In this document: positions 45,325-53,649 of the stretch, in pieces
Position numbering within the stretch: the first letter of the stretch is position 1
How the letters are laid out: each line of letters starts with the position of its first letter
From: Streptomyces apocyni
GTDB lineage: Bacteria; Actinomycetota; Actinomycetes; Streptomycetales; Streptomycetaceae
NCBI RefSeq assembly: GCF_009739465.1
Contig: NZ_WHOM01000040.1
Location: forward strand, 124,001-188,000
Length of the DNA stretch: 64,000 nucleotides
Reading direction: 5' to 3'
Made by a program: the position numbers and the translations under genes
Notes under the pieces: model-generated
Seen by the model: the letters and a program-made list of their open reading frames with translations, nothing else
Databases searched by the model: none
Told to the model about the DNA's origin: nothing

Positions 45325-46065
45325 GCCCCGGTGGTACCGGCGTTCGGGGCGGCCCGTGGTGCCGTAGCGCAGGGTGACGACCGCCCGGCCGGTGGAGACG
45401 AAGAACTCCAGGTAGCGGCGGGCGCTGACCCGGGAGAGGCCGCTGTGCGCGGCGCACTCGGAGGCGGAGACGCCGTCGGGGTGGGAGGCGAGGGCGCTGG
45501 CCACCAGTTCGGCGGTCTGCGCCGTGACGCCCTTGGGCAGGCGCGTGGCGGGGCCCAGCATCGTGGCGACGGGGGCGGGCGTGGAGGAGGGCGTGGGCTC
45601 CGGTGGCGGCGCGGGTGCGTCGTTGGGGGGCGTGCCGAAGACGCGGTCGACGTCGGCCTGGCCGGGCGTGGCGATGGTCGCGAGCTGCTGGTGGCGCTGG
45701 GCGTAGTGCTCCAGGCGTTCCCGCAGTACGGGAGCCTCGAAGGGCTTGATGATGTAGTGCACGGCGCCCCCGCGCAGCGCCCCGCGTACGGTCTCGGCGT
45801 CCTGCGCGGCCGTCACCACGAGTACGTCGACCTCGGCCGGTGGTGTCTGGCCTCGGCGGAGTTCGCGCAGTACGTCCAGGCCGCTCATGTCCGGCAGGTA
45901 GATGTCGAGCAGCATCAGGTCGGGGCGGAGCTCCTGGACCGCGGTCAGGGCGTCCCGGCCGCTGCGGGCCTCGCCGACCACGGTGAATCCGGGGACCCGC
46001 TCCACCAGCTTGCTGTGCAGCCGGGCGACCATGAAGTCGTCGTCGACGACGAGTACGCGGATCAT
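45310..46065 (-). CDS. CitB/DcuR-type response regulator
   Basis: A 251-residue regulator. The receiver domain (1-120) has the acidic pocket VLVVDDDF, the phospho-acceptor Asp in LMLLDIYLPDMSG, VVTAAQD and the Lys of YIIKPFEAP. A Pro-rich linker (about 150-175) joins it to a C-terminal HTH (GVSASECAAHSGLSRVSARRYLEFFVSTGRAVV), of the kind paired with CitA/DcuS kinases for di- and tricarboxylates. ATG at 46065 overlaps the kinase stop (ATGA). The divergent TctCBA genes 2 kb away are the expected target. Confidence 0.92.
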   Translation of the reverse strand: MIRVLVVDDDFMVARLHSKLVERVPGFTVVGEARSGRDALTAVQELRPDLMLLDIYLPDMSGLDVLRELRRGQTPPAEVDVLVVTAAQDAETVRGALRGGAVHYIIKPFEAPVLRERLEHYAQRHQQLATIATPGQADVDRVFGTPPNDAPAPPPEPTPSSTPAPVATMLGPATRLPKGVTAQTAELVASALASHPDGVSASECAAHSGLSRVSARRYLEFFVSTGRAVVTLRYGTTGRPERRYHRGSGLP

Positions 46066-47819
46066 GAGGGGACTCCTTCGCTTCCTCGTATGCCTTTGCC
46101 TTCAGGTCTGCCGTCAGCTGCCGCTCGTTCTGATGCTGCCGCGCGTGGCAGGATCGCCCGGAACTCCGCCCCGTCCGCCGCGACCGAGCCGCCCCGCCGC
46201 GTACACACCAACCGCACGATGGCCAGGCCAAGCCCTCGCTGCCCGCCTCTGGCCGCCGTCTTGGTGGTGAAGCCGTGCCGGAAGATCTCCTCGGTCAGCT
46301 CGGGGGCGACGCCGGGGCCCGAGTCCCGTACCCGGATCTCGATCTCCGGCTCCCGCTCGGTCAGCTCCACCTCGACCCAACTGCCGGGTCCCGTGTTGCG
46401 TACCGCGTCGAGCGCGTTGTCCACCAGGTTGCCGACCACGGTCACCAGGTCGGAGGCGAGGGAGTCGTCGTCCACCGGACCCAGCCCGCCGCTGCCGGTG
46501 AGCCGCAGCGTGGCACCCTGCTCGGCGGCGAGGCTCGACTTGGCGATCAGCAGCGCGGCCAGCGAGGGGTCGGTGACCTTGGAGATCACCTCGGCCGTAC
46601 GCCGGGTGTGGGTGCCGCAGATCCCGCGCACATAGCGGGCGACCTCCGGGTACTCCTCCAACTCCACCAGGCCCGCGATCACATGGAGCTGGTTGTGGAA
46701 CTCGTGCGCCTGGGCGCGCAGCGTGTTGGTGGCGCTGCGAGTGGTGTCCAACTCGCTGCGGAGCGCGACCAGTTCGGTGAGGTCCCGCATCGTGGTCACG
46801 GAGCCGTGGGTCACGGAGTTGTGGGGCACGGAGCCGTTCGCCCCCGCCTTGGCGACCAGCGGCATGCGGTTGACCGTCAGCATCCGGTCCCCGGCGATCA
46901 CGACCTGGTCAGCGCCCCCGACCCGCCCGGTGAGCACATCGTGCAGCGCGGGATCGACGGCCAGCTCCCGGAGCGTGCGCCCCGGCGCGTCGGGCGGCAG
47001 CCGCAGCAGGTCTACGGCGGTGTCGTTGGCGAGCGTCACCCTGCCCTGCCCGTCCAGGCCGATCACGCCCTCCTTGATGCCGTGCAGCATCGCCTCGCGG
47101 TGCTCCACCAGGGCGGTGATCTCCTGCGGCTCCAGGCCCAGCGTCTGTCGTTTGATCCGCCGCGAGAGCAGCACCGAGCCCGCGGCGCCCAGCGCGCTGG
47201 CGATGCCCAGGTAGACCAGCAGATACGGCGCGGCGGTGGCGATCCGCGCCCCGAGATCAGGGTAGGAACGCCCGGCGACCACGGCCCCGAGCAACCGGCC
47301 TCGCTCCCCGAACACCGGTACATGCGCCTCCACCGCGTCCCGTCCTGCTGGCTCGGCGCTGCCCACCCAGGACCGGCCGGAGAGCACGCCACTGGGGCCC
47401 ACGGAGAGCGGCTTCCCGATCCGTCGCGGGTCGATGTCGGTGAGTACCTGCCGGTCGGTGCCGGTGATGATCACGTACGAGGCCCCCGAGACGCTGCGCG
47501 CGCTCTCCGCGGTGGGTTGCAGGATGCCCTGCTCCTCGGTGTCGGCCAGACCGACCCGTACGGCGTCGGTGGAGGCGACGGTCTCGGCGACGCTCAGCAG
47601 CCGACGGCCCTCGGCTCGGCGGAACTCCGCGTTGGACTGGGCCACCGACACGGCCGCGATGACGCCGAGCACCACCACGATCAGGGCCAGTTGCAAGGCG
47701 AGGAACTGACCGGCGAGGGACAGCCGGGGCGCGAGAATCCGGGGTACCCGGAGCATCCGGGGCACCCGGGGGATGCAGGATATTCGGGATACCAGGGGTA
47801 TGCGGGATATTCGCCGCAT
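46062..47819 (-). CDS. CitA/DcuS-type sensor histidine kinase
   Basis: A 585-residue membrane kinase. A span at about 38-62 and a second near 195-215 enclose a periplasmic-type PAS sensor (about 63-190: VAETVASTDAVRVGL ... GRSWVGSAEPAGRDAVEAHVPVFGERGRLLGAVVAG). A cytoplasmic PAS (about 230-330) and the kinase core follow: QAHEFHNQLHVIAGL (H box), VGNLVDNALDAV (N), DSGPGVAPEL (G1), FRHGFTTK (F) and RGLGLAIVRLVC (G2). I chose ATG at 47819, which has AAGGGGACGAG just upstream. The N-terminal 30 residues repeat Arg-Ile/Val-Pro units encoded by a 9-bp tandem repeat. Confidence 0.92.
   Translation of the reverse strand: MRRISRIPLVSRISCIPRVPRMLRVPRILAPRLSLAGQFLALQLALIVVVLGVIAAVSVAQSNAEFRRAEGRRLLSVAETVASTDAVRVGLADTEEQGILQPTAESARSVSGASYVIITGTDRQVLTDIDPRRIGKPLSVGPSGVLSGRSWVGSAEPAGRDAVEAHVPVFGERGRLLGAVVAGRSYPDLGARIATAAPYLLVYLGIASALGAAGSVLLSRRIKRQTLGLEPQEITALVEHREAMLHGIKEGVIGLDGQGRVTLANDTAVDLLRLPPDAPGRTLRELAVDPALHDVLTGRVGGADQVVIAGDRMLTVNRMPLVAKAGANGSVPHNSVTHGSVTTMRDLTELVALRSELDTTRSATNTLRAQAHEFHNQLHVIAGLVELEEYPEVARYVRGICGTHTRRTAEVISKVTDPSLAALLIAKSSLAAEQGATLRLTGSGGLGPVDDDSLASDLVTVVGNLVDNALDAVRNTGPGSWVEVELTEREPEIEIRVRDSGPGVAPELTEEIFRHGFTTKTAARGGQRGLGLAIVRLVCTRRGGSVAADGAEFRAILPRAAASERAAADGRPEGKGIRGSEGVPS
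47730..47815. repeat. 9-bp tandem repeat encoding the kinase N-terminus
   Basis: About eight degenerate units of the kind ATCCGGGGT / ACCCGGGGG / TATTCGGGAT are read as RISRIPLVSRISCIPRVPRM and beyond. The repeat lies between the chosen start codon and the first membrane span. Confidence 0.65.
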
Positions 47820-48022
47820 CTCGTCCCCTTCGTCTCGGCCTGCCTGTCGCATTGCGCGCGGTCGACATTGTGCCGCTCACCGGCGCGTTCCGGCCGTGAA
47901 CACTATGTCCACAACTTTCGTTATCGCCAATAGCTGCACAACACCCGGAGCCCTTTCCGGCTGCTTCTCCCGCTGCTTGCATTACGCCCCACCCCCCGAC
48001 GTACGCAGCAGCTGGAGGAAAC

Positions 48023-49039
48023 ATGTCCCGTTCAGGCCCCAGGGCGGTAAGAGCGGCCGTCGCCGTCGGTTCCGCCGCCGTGCTCCTCGCCGCCTGCGGC
48101 GGTGGCGGACAGCAGGACGCGGCCTCCGGCGGTGACTGGAAGCCGACCAAGCCCATCGAGTACGTCGCCCCCGCCGGGACCGGCGGCGGCTGGGACACCC
48201 TGGCGAGGACCACCGCCCGAGTCCTCGACGAGTCGAACCTGGTCGACCGCCCACTGCGGGTGGTGAACAAGCCCGGCGCCGGTGGCGCGATCGGCTGGTC
48301 GTACGTCGCCAAGCACCAGAAGGACCCGCACAAGCTCTTCGTCACCAGCCCGCCCATCCTGCTGGTGCCGCTGGCCGGCGCGTCCGGCCAGACGTACGAG
48401 GACTTCACGCCCATCGCCCGGCTGAACAGCGAACCGCTGGCCTACGTGGTGAAGGCGAACTCGCCGTACAAGACCTTCGGCGACCTGGCGAAGAAGCTCA
48501 AGGCCAGCCCGAAGGACGTGAGCGTGGCGGGCGGCTCGGGCCCGGGCAGCCTGGACCACGTCGGCCTCGCGGGCGCCGTACAGGCGGCGGGCGCCGACGC
48601 GTCGAAGGTCAAATACGTGCCCTTCGACGGTGGCGGCGAGGCCCTGACCTCGCTGCTCGGCGGCCACGCGGACGCCGCGGTCGCGGGTGCGTCCGAGGTG
48701 CAGCCGTTGGTGCGTTCCGGCGACCTACGGGTGCTCGCGGTGTCCTCGAAGGAGCGGTCCCCGATCCTGCCGGAGACCCCCAGCCTCACCGAGACCGGGG
48801 TGGACTACGCCTTCGACATCTGGCGCGGGGTGATGGCGCCCAAGGACCTGAGCGAGAGTCAGATCGCGTACTACGAGAAGGCATACGCCGAGATGGTCAA
48901 GCAGGACTCCTGGAAGAAGGCGAGCGAGAAGCTCGGCTGGACCGACGCCTTTATGGGAAGCAAGGAATTCGGCACGTTCCTCGACGAGCAGAACAAGGAA
49001 TACTCCGAGGTTTTGACCAGCGTCGGACTGAAGAAATAG
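48023..49039 (+). CDS. tctC: Tricarboxylate-binding lipoprotein TctC (Bug family)
   Basis: A 338-residue solute-binding protein of the tripartite tricarboxylate transporter (TTT). It has a signal peptide with lipobox LAAC (Cys25). The Bug fold shows IEYVAPAGTGGGWDTLART, VVNKPGAGGAIGW, SLDHVGLAGAVQAAG and DIWRGVMAPKDLSESQ. It delivers citrate or another carboxylate to TctBA encoded directly behind. The ATG at 48023 follows TGGAGGAAAC. The two-component system on the opposite strand starts about 200 bp upstream, and the shared gap contains an AT-richer stretch (about 47910-47945) suited to regulator binding. Confidence 0.94.
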   Translation: MSRSGPRAVRAAVAVGSAAVLLAACGGGGQQDAASGGDWKPTKPIEYVAPAGTGGGWDTLARTTARVLDESNLVDRPLRVVNKPGAGGAIGWSYVAKHQKDPHKLFVTSPPILLVPLAGASGQTYEDFTPIARLNSEPLAYVVKANSPYKTFGDLAKKLKASPKDVSVAGGSGPGSLDHVGLAGAVQAAGADASKVKYVPFDGGGEALTSLLGGHADAAVAGASEVQPLVRSGDLRVLAVSSKERSPILPETPSLTETGVDYAFDIWRGVMAPKDLSESQIAYYEKAYAEMVKQDSWKKASEKLGWTDAFMGSKEFGTFLDEQNKEYSEVLTSVGLKK

Positions 49040-49052
49040 TCGGGGCCGGGAC

Positions 49053-49619
49053 ATGCATCACTTCCGGTTCACCCAACGCAAGTTGGCCGTGGCGCTCGGC
49101 ATCCTGGCCGTGGCGTACACCGTGCAGGCGTACCGCATTCCGGAGTTCACCGCGGTCGAGACACCGGTCCAGCCAGGCTCGCTGCCTCGGGTGCTTGGCC
49201 TGGTGCTGTTCGTGCTCAGTGTGGCGCTCTTCTTCCAGAAGCCGAAGGCGAAGGAGGAGTCGGGGCCGGTGCCGAAACCGAAACCGGAGCCGGTGTCGGT
49301 GTCGGAGCTGGTGTCGAAGCCGGAGCCGCCTGGCGGCGGGCCCGTGGGGCAGCAGTCCGCCCCACCCATCGGCCGCTTCTCCGACACCCGCCTCGAACTC
49401 GCCGCGCTGCTCGCCGCGATCGGCCTCTACGCCGCGCTCTTCGTCCCGCTCGGCTTCGTCCTGTCCACGGCGCTGTTCGTGTCCGGCCTGGCCTGGCACC
49501 TCGGCTACCGCAGGCACGCGGTGAACGCCTTGGTCGGGGCCGGGACGGCGCTCGGCCTCTACTTCGTCATGTCCGAAGGGCTCGAAGTAGCCCTCCCCAT
49601 GGGCCTTCTGCCCTTCTAA
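49053..49619 (+). CDS. tctB: TTT small membrane subunit TctB
   Basis: A 188-residue small subunit. Segment near residues 10-27, then VLGLVLFVLSVALFF (about 47-61), a charged linker unusually rich in Lys/Pro/Glu/Val (about 63-105), and two or three C-terminal spans (LELAALLAAIGLYAALFVPLGFVLSTALFVSGLAW and onward). TctB supports the large TctA channel. It starts 13 bp after tctC and 39 bp before tctA. The linker is longer than in most homologues and encoded by a low-complexity stretch (AARCCGRARCC-like). Confidence 0.9.
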   Translation: MHHFRFTQRKLAVALGILAVAYTVQAYRIPEFTAVETPVQPGSLPRVLGLVLFVLSVALFFQKPKAKEESGPVPKPKPEPVSVSELVSKPEPPGGGPVGQQSAPPIGRFSDTRLELAALLAAIGLYAALFVPLGFVLSTALFVSGLAWHLGYRRHAVNALVGAGTALGLYFVMSEGLEVALPMGLLPF

Positions 49620-49658
49620 CTCCCCGCTGACTCTCTGCCCTTCTGACTGGGAGCCGTC

Positions 49659-51227
49659 ATGGACGCTTTCTCTCACCTCATGGGCGGCTTCGGTGTCGCG
49701 CTGTCGCCACAGAACCTGCTCTTCGTCTTCCTGGGCGTCCTGATCGGCACCGTGATCGGGATGCTGCCGGGCCTTGGCCCGATCAGCGCGATCTCGCTGA
49801 TGATCCCGGTCGCCTTCACCATGGACCCCGTCTCGGCGATCATCATGCTGTCCGGGGTCTACTACGGCGCCATCTTCGGCGGCTCGACCTCGTCCATCCT
49901 GCTCAACGCACCCGGTGTGGCGGGCACGGTCGCCACCTCCTTCGACGGCTACCCACTGGCCCGTAAGGGGCAGGCGGGCAAGGCCCTGTCGATCGCCGCG
50001 ATCGCCTCCTTCATCGGCGGCACCGTGGGCGTCATCGGCCTGATGCTGGTGGCCCCCTCGCTCTCGTCGCTGACGGTCAGCTTCGGCCCGGCCGAGTACT
50101 TCGCCCTGATGGTGCTCGGGCTGACCGCGGTGGTCTCCCTCTCCGGCGGCAACGTCACCAAGGGCCTGATCTCCGGCACGGTCGGCGTGATGATCGCGCT
50201 GGTCGGCATCGACTCGCAGACCTCGGTGCTCCGCTTCACCTTCGGTCACGAGGAGCTGTACGAGGGAGTGGAGTTCCTGATCGTGGCGCTGGGCGTGTTC
50301 GCGCTCGCGGAGGTCTTCGCCATGCTGACCCGGCGTGGCCAGGGCGCCCAGACCGGGGCCATCAGCTCCCTGCGGCTGAACAAGCGCGAGGTCAAGGAGA
50401 TCAGCGGGCCCACCGGGCGCGGCTCCGTGCTCGGCTTCTTCGTCGGCGTACTGCCGGGCGCGGGCGCTACCGTCGCCTCGTTCCTCTCGTACTCCCTTGA
50501 GAAGCGGCTGGCCAAGGACGGCAAGACCTTCGGCAAGGGCAACATCAAGGGCGTCGCGGCCCCCGAGTCCGCCAACAACTCCGCGGCCGTCGGCTCCTTC
50601 GTGCCGCTGATGACGCTGGGTGTGCCCGGTTCCGGCACCACGGCCGTACTGCTTGGGGCCCTGCTGGTCCTCGGCGTACAGCCGGGGCCGCTGCTCATGA
50701 CCGAGCAACCGGACATGTTCTGGGGCGTCGTCGCCAGCATGTACATCGGCAACGTCGTCCTCCTGATCCTCAACCTCCCCCTCATCCCGCTCTTCGCCAA
50801 GGTCCTCAAGACCCCGCAGGCCCTTCTCCTCCCTCTGGTCGTGGTCTTCTGCGTGGTCGGCGTGTACGGGCAGTCCTTCTCGACGTTCGACCTGTGGCTG
50901 CTGATCGGGTTCGGGGTGCTCGGCTTCCTGATGCGAGCCAACGACTTCCCCGCGGCGCCGCTCATCCTGGGCGTGATCCTCGGCGGCCTGATGGAGAAGT
51001 CCATGCGGCAGGCGCTGCTGATCTCCTCCGGAGACCTCAGCACCTTTGTCACCAAGCCGATCTCCGCGGTGCTGCTGGCCCTGGCCGCGGTCTCGCTGCT
51101 GGCGCCGGTGTTCGGCCAGCTTCGGCGGAGGCGTCGCGGGCGGGCATTGCCCCAGGACGATGGCGCGGGTCAGGATGACCCGGACGAGCAGGGCGCGAAG
51201 GTGGACGCGAACGTGACACGACCGTGA
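49659..51227 (+). CDS. tctA: TTT large membrane subunit TctA
   Basis: A 522-residue integral membrane transporter subunit with about ten to twelve hydrophobic segments. It has the typical glycine/proline signatures: GTVIGMLPGLGPISAISLMIP near residue 30, YGAIFGGSTSSILLNAPGV, VGVLPGAGATVASFLSYSLEKRL, and GVAAPESANNSAAVGSFVPLMTLGVPGSGTTAVLLGALLVLGVQPGP. TctA is the ion-coupled channel that takes the substrate from TctC. The C-terminal tail (about 35 residues) is charged. The second TctC gene starts 10 bp after the stop, so all four genes form one operon. Confidence 0.96.
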   Translation: MDAFSHLMGGFGVALSPQNLLFVFLGVLIGTVIGMLPGLGPISAISLMIPVAFTMDPVSAIIMLSGVYYGAIFGGSTSSILLNAPGVAGTVATSFDGYPLARKGQAGKALSIAAIASFIGGTVGVIGLMLVAPSLSSLTVSFGPAEYFALMVLGLTAVVSLSGGNVTKGLISGTVGVMIALVGIDSQTSVLRFTFGHEELYEGVEFLIVALGVFALAEVFAMLTRRGQGAQTGAISSLRLNKREVKEISGPTGRGSVLGFFVGVLPGAGATVASFLSYSLEKRLAKDGKTFGKGNIKGVAAPESANNSAAVGSFVPLMTLGVPGSGTTAVLLGALLVLGVQPGPLLMTEQPDMFWGVVASMYIGNVVLLILNLPLIPLFAKVLKTPQALLLPLVVVFCVVGVYGQSFSTFDLWLLIGFGVLGFLMRANDFPAAPLILGVILGGLMEKSMRQALLISSGDLSTFVTKPISAVLLALAAVSLLAPVFGQLRRRRRGRALPQDDGAGQDDPDEQGAKVDANVTRP

Positions 51228-51237
51228 GGCACCGACC

Positions 51238-52209
51238 ATGAGAAGCAGAGTCATCGCAACGGTGTCGCTGCTGCCACTGCTGGCGGCGCTGCTCGGTGGC
51301 TGCACCGTGGAGCCGAAGCGGGACGAACCGCTTCGGCTCATGGTGCCGACTCCCGCGGGCGGTGGCTACGACGTCACCGCCCGCACGATCGCCCTCGCCC
51401 TGGAGGAGTCGGGCCTCACCGACGAGGCGGAGGTCTTCAACCTCACCGGCTCGGCCGGAACCACCGCGCTCACCCGGCTGGTCCACGAGTCCGGCAATGA
51501 CCGGCTGCTCATGCAGATGGGCCTCGGCCTGGTCGGCAGCGCGCTGACCGGCGAGGCGTCGCGGTCGGTCGACGAGGCGACCCCGCTGGTCCGCCTGATC
51601 GAGGAGCCAGAAGCCGTGGTCGTGCCGCGCGGCTCCCCGTACCGCACCTTCGACGAGCTGGTCGCGGCCTGGCGCGGCGATGCGGCCCGGCTGCGCGCCG
51701 GGGTCGGCTCGCACGTCGGTGGCCCTGACCACCAGGCGCTGGTGCTGATCGCGGAGACGGTGGGCCTGTCTCCCACCGACATCAGCTTCGGCCGCTACGA
51801 CGGCGGCGGCGAACTGCTCGCCGCGGTCCTCAGCCGCAAAGTGGACTTCGCCCTCACCGGCTCCGCCGAGTACCGGCACGCCATCGCCGCGGGCCAGCTC
51901 CGGGTCCTCGCGGTGACCGGCCCCGCCCGGGTCCCCGGCATCGACGCACCCACCCTGCGCGAGGCGGGCCACGACCTGGAGGTAGTCAACTGGCGCGGCC
52001 TCCTGGCCCCACCCGACCTCACCCCCCGCCAGCGCGCCGACCTCCTCACCCTCCTGGACCGCCTACGCGCCACCCCGCAGTGGCGCCACGCCCTCCGCTC
52101 CAACGGCTGGACCGACGCCTACCTCTCCGGCGACGCCTTCGCCCACTTCCTCACCACCGAGAACGCCCGAGTCGGCACCCTCCTGACCCGCCTCGGCCTG
52201 ACGGCCTGA
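51238..52209 (+). CDS. Second TctC-like solute-binding lipoprotein
   Basis: A 323-residue Bug-family lipoprotein with lipobox LGGC (Cys22). The fold markers are all present: LMVPTPAGGGYDVTARTIA, FNLTGSAGTTALTRLVHESG, HVGGPDHQALVLIAE and VNWRGLLAPPDLTPRQ. It is clearly diverged from the first TctC of the operon. One transporter with two binding proteins could take up two carboxylates, or one of the two proteins could act as a sensor accessory for the nearby CitA-type kinase; Bug proteins are known to do both in other bacteria. Confidence 0.92.
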   Translation: MRSRVIATVSLLPLLAALLGGCTVEPKRDEPLRLMVPTPAGGGYDVTARTIALALEESGLTDEAEVFNLTGSAGTTALTRLVHESGNDRLLMQMGLGLVGSALTGEASRSVDEATPLVRLIEEPEAVVVPRGSPYRTFDELVAAWRGDAARLRAGVGSHVGGPDHQALVLIAETVGLSPTDISFGRYDGGGELLAAVLSRKVDFALTGSAEYRHAIAAGQLRVLAVTGPARVPGIDAPTLREAGHDLEVVNWRGLLAPPDLTPRQRADLLTLLDRLRATPQWRHALRSNGWTDAYLSGDAFAHFLTTENARVGTLLTRLGLTA

Positions 52210-52234
52210 TCCCCGCACGAGGTGATCGGGTCAC

Positions 52235-52747
52235 TCAGATGCTCAGCGAGCGGGCGTAGTTGAGTTGGCCCATGACCCAGGGGAGGGTCTGTGGTCCGGT
52301 GGCCGGGATCATCGTCGCGTGGTGGCGGCCGCCGCTGGTGACGGTGACCTGGATGTAGCCGGTGGTCACCTGTTCCTTCATGAGGAGGAAGAGGAGGCCC
52401 AGGAGGCAGAAGAGGGCGAAGACGACCGCCAGGACGATGGCGTGGCTGGGGATCTTCTCCTCCACGCGGGAGAAGTCGGTGGCGTTCCATACGGCGCCCT
52501 TGAGCGGCATCGTGCCGGATGGCGTCACGATCTGGTCGCCGATCACCGTGATGTCCCCGATGGCGAGCAGGGGGGCGCCTCCCATGGGGTACATGGGTTG
52601 CATGGGTTGGCCGAACGGCTGCATCGGCTGTGTGGGGTACTGCGGCTGGCCGTACGCGCCCATGCCGGGTGGCTGTGCCGGGCCCCACTGGTAGGCGCCG
52701 TCGCCGGGGTCGTCGCCCTGGTCCTTGTACGGACGTGAGTCGCTCAT
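52235..52747 (-). CDS. Single-span protein with Pro/Met/Gln-rich N-terminus
   Basis: A 170-residue protein. The N-terminal 60 residues contain repeats of the form QPMQPFGQPMQPMYPMGG. A short region (about 62-100: APLLAIGDITVIGDQIVTPSGTMPLKGAVWNATDFS) resembles a small beta domain. A hydrophobic span lies near 112-135 (IVLAVVFALFCLLGLLFLLM), then a C-terminal part of about 40 residues. I do not recognise the family and infer no function. It lies between the Tct operon (convergent) and the sdh operon (same strand), separated from the latter by a strong hairpin. Confidence 0.7.
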   Translation of the reverse strand: MSDSRPYKDQGDDPGDGAYQWGPAQPPGMGAYGQPQYPTQPMQPFGQPMQPMYPMGGAPLLAIGDITVIGDQIVTPSGTMPLKGAVWNATDFSRVEEKIPSHAIVLAVVFALFCLLGLLFLLMKEQVTTGYIQVTVTSGGRHHATMIPATGPQTLPWVMGQLNYARSLSI

Positions 52748-52820
52748 GTGTCCCGGTCTCCCCTCGGCCGCGGCGGCGCCTAGCCCTACGGTGCCCTTGA
52801 TCCTGGCACAGCCGCAACGG

Positions 52821-52867
52821 CCGAGGGCCCCGCCCTCCCGGATGAACGGGGAGCGCGGGGCCCTCGG
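52821..52867 (-). terminator. Terminator of the sdh operon
   Basis: CCGAGGGCCCCGC (52821-52833) and GCGGGGCCCTCGG (52855-52867) are perfect 13-bp arms, with CTCCCG and CGGGGAG pairing inside. It lies 26 bp beyond the sdhB stop. Confidence 0.9.
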
Positions 52868-52893
52868 TTGACGTACGACCAAGCAGGTCAGCG

Positions 52894-53649
52894 TCAGAAG
52901 CGGCGCGTGATCAGGGCGCGCTTGACTTCCTGGATCGCCTTGGTGACCTCGATACCGCGCGGGCAGGCGTCCGTGCAGTTGAACGTCGTGCGGCAGCGCC
53001 ACACGCCGTCCTTGTCGTTCAGGATCTCCAGGCGCTGCTCGCCCGCCTCGTCACGCGAGTCGAAGATGAAGCGGTGCGCGTTGACGATCGCCGCCGGGCC
53101 GAAGTACTGGCCGTCGTTCCAGAACACCGGGCACGAGGACGTGCAGGCGGCGCACAGGATGCACTTGGTGGTGTCGTCGAAGCGCTCGCGGTCCTCGGCG
53201 GACTGCAGACGCTCGCGCGTCGGCTCGTTCCCCTCGGTGACCAGGAAGGGCATCACATCGCGGAACGCCTGGAAGAACGGCTCCATGTCGACCACGAGGT
53301 CCTTCAGGACCGTGAGGCCCTTGATGGGCTCGACCGTGATCGGCTTGTCCGGGTTGATGTCCTTGATCAGCGTCTTGCAGGCCAGGCGGTTACGGCCGTT
53401 GATGCGCATGGCGTCAGAGCCGCAGATGCCGTGCGCGCAGGAGCGCCGGAAGGTCAGCGTGCCGTCCGTGTCCCACTTGATCTTGTGGAGGGCGTCCAGG
53501 ACGCGCTCCTTCGGATCGATCGTGATCTGGAAGTCCTCCCAGATCACCGCGTCCGACTCCTCCGGGTTGAAGCGCCGGATGCGGAACGTGGCCGTGATGT
53601 AGTCGGCGGTAGCCGTGGCCTGGGCCTTGTCCATTACGGGAGTAGCCAT
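52894..53649 (-). CDS. sdhB: Succinate dehydrogenase iron-sulfur subunit
   Basis: A 251-residue subunit carrying electrons from SdhA to the membrane quinone site. The [2Fe-2S] motif reads RRSCAHGICGSDAMRINGRNRLAC; the second and third clusters read CILCAACTSSCPVFW and CRTTFNCTDACPRGI. An N-terminal extension precedes the ferredoxin-like domain. Its ATG overlaps the sdhA stop by one base (TGATG), so it is coupled. It is the last gene of the operon. Confidence 0.98.
   Translation of the reverse strand: MATPVMDKAQATATADYITATFRIRRFNPEESDAVIWEDFQITIDPKERVLDALHKIKWDTDGTLTFRRSCAHGICGSDAMRINGRNRLACKTLIKDINPDKPITVEPIKGLTVLKDLVVDMEPFFQAFRDVMPFLVTEGNEPTRERLQSAEDRERFDDTTKCILCAACTSSCPVFWNDGQYFGPAAIVNAHRFIFDSRDEAGEQRLEILNDKDGVWRCRTTFNCTDACPRGIEVTKAIQEVKRALITRRF

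Noticed and set aside
48951..51341. A nearly 800-codon minus-strand frame opposite tctB-tctA
   Set aside because: Composition is Asp/His/Gln/Arg-rich with no fold, and the opposite strand encodes clear TctB and TctA proteins.
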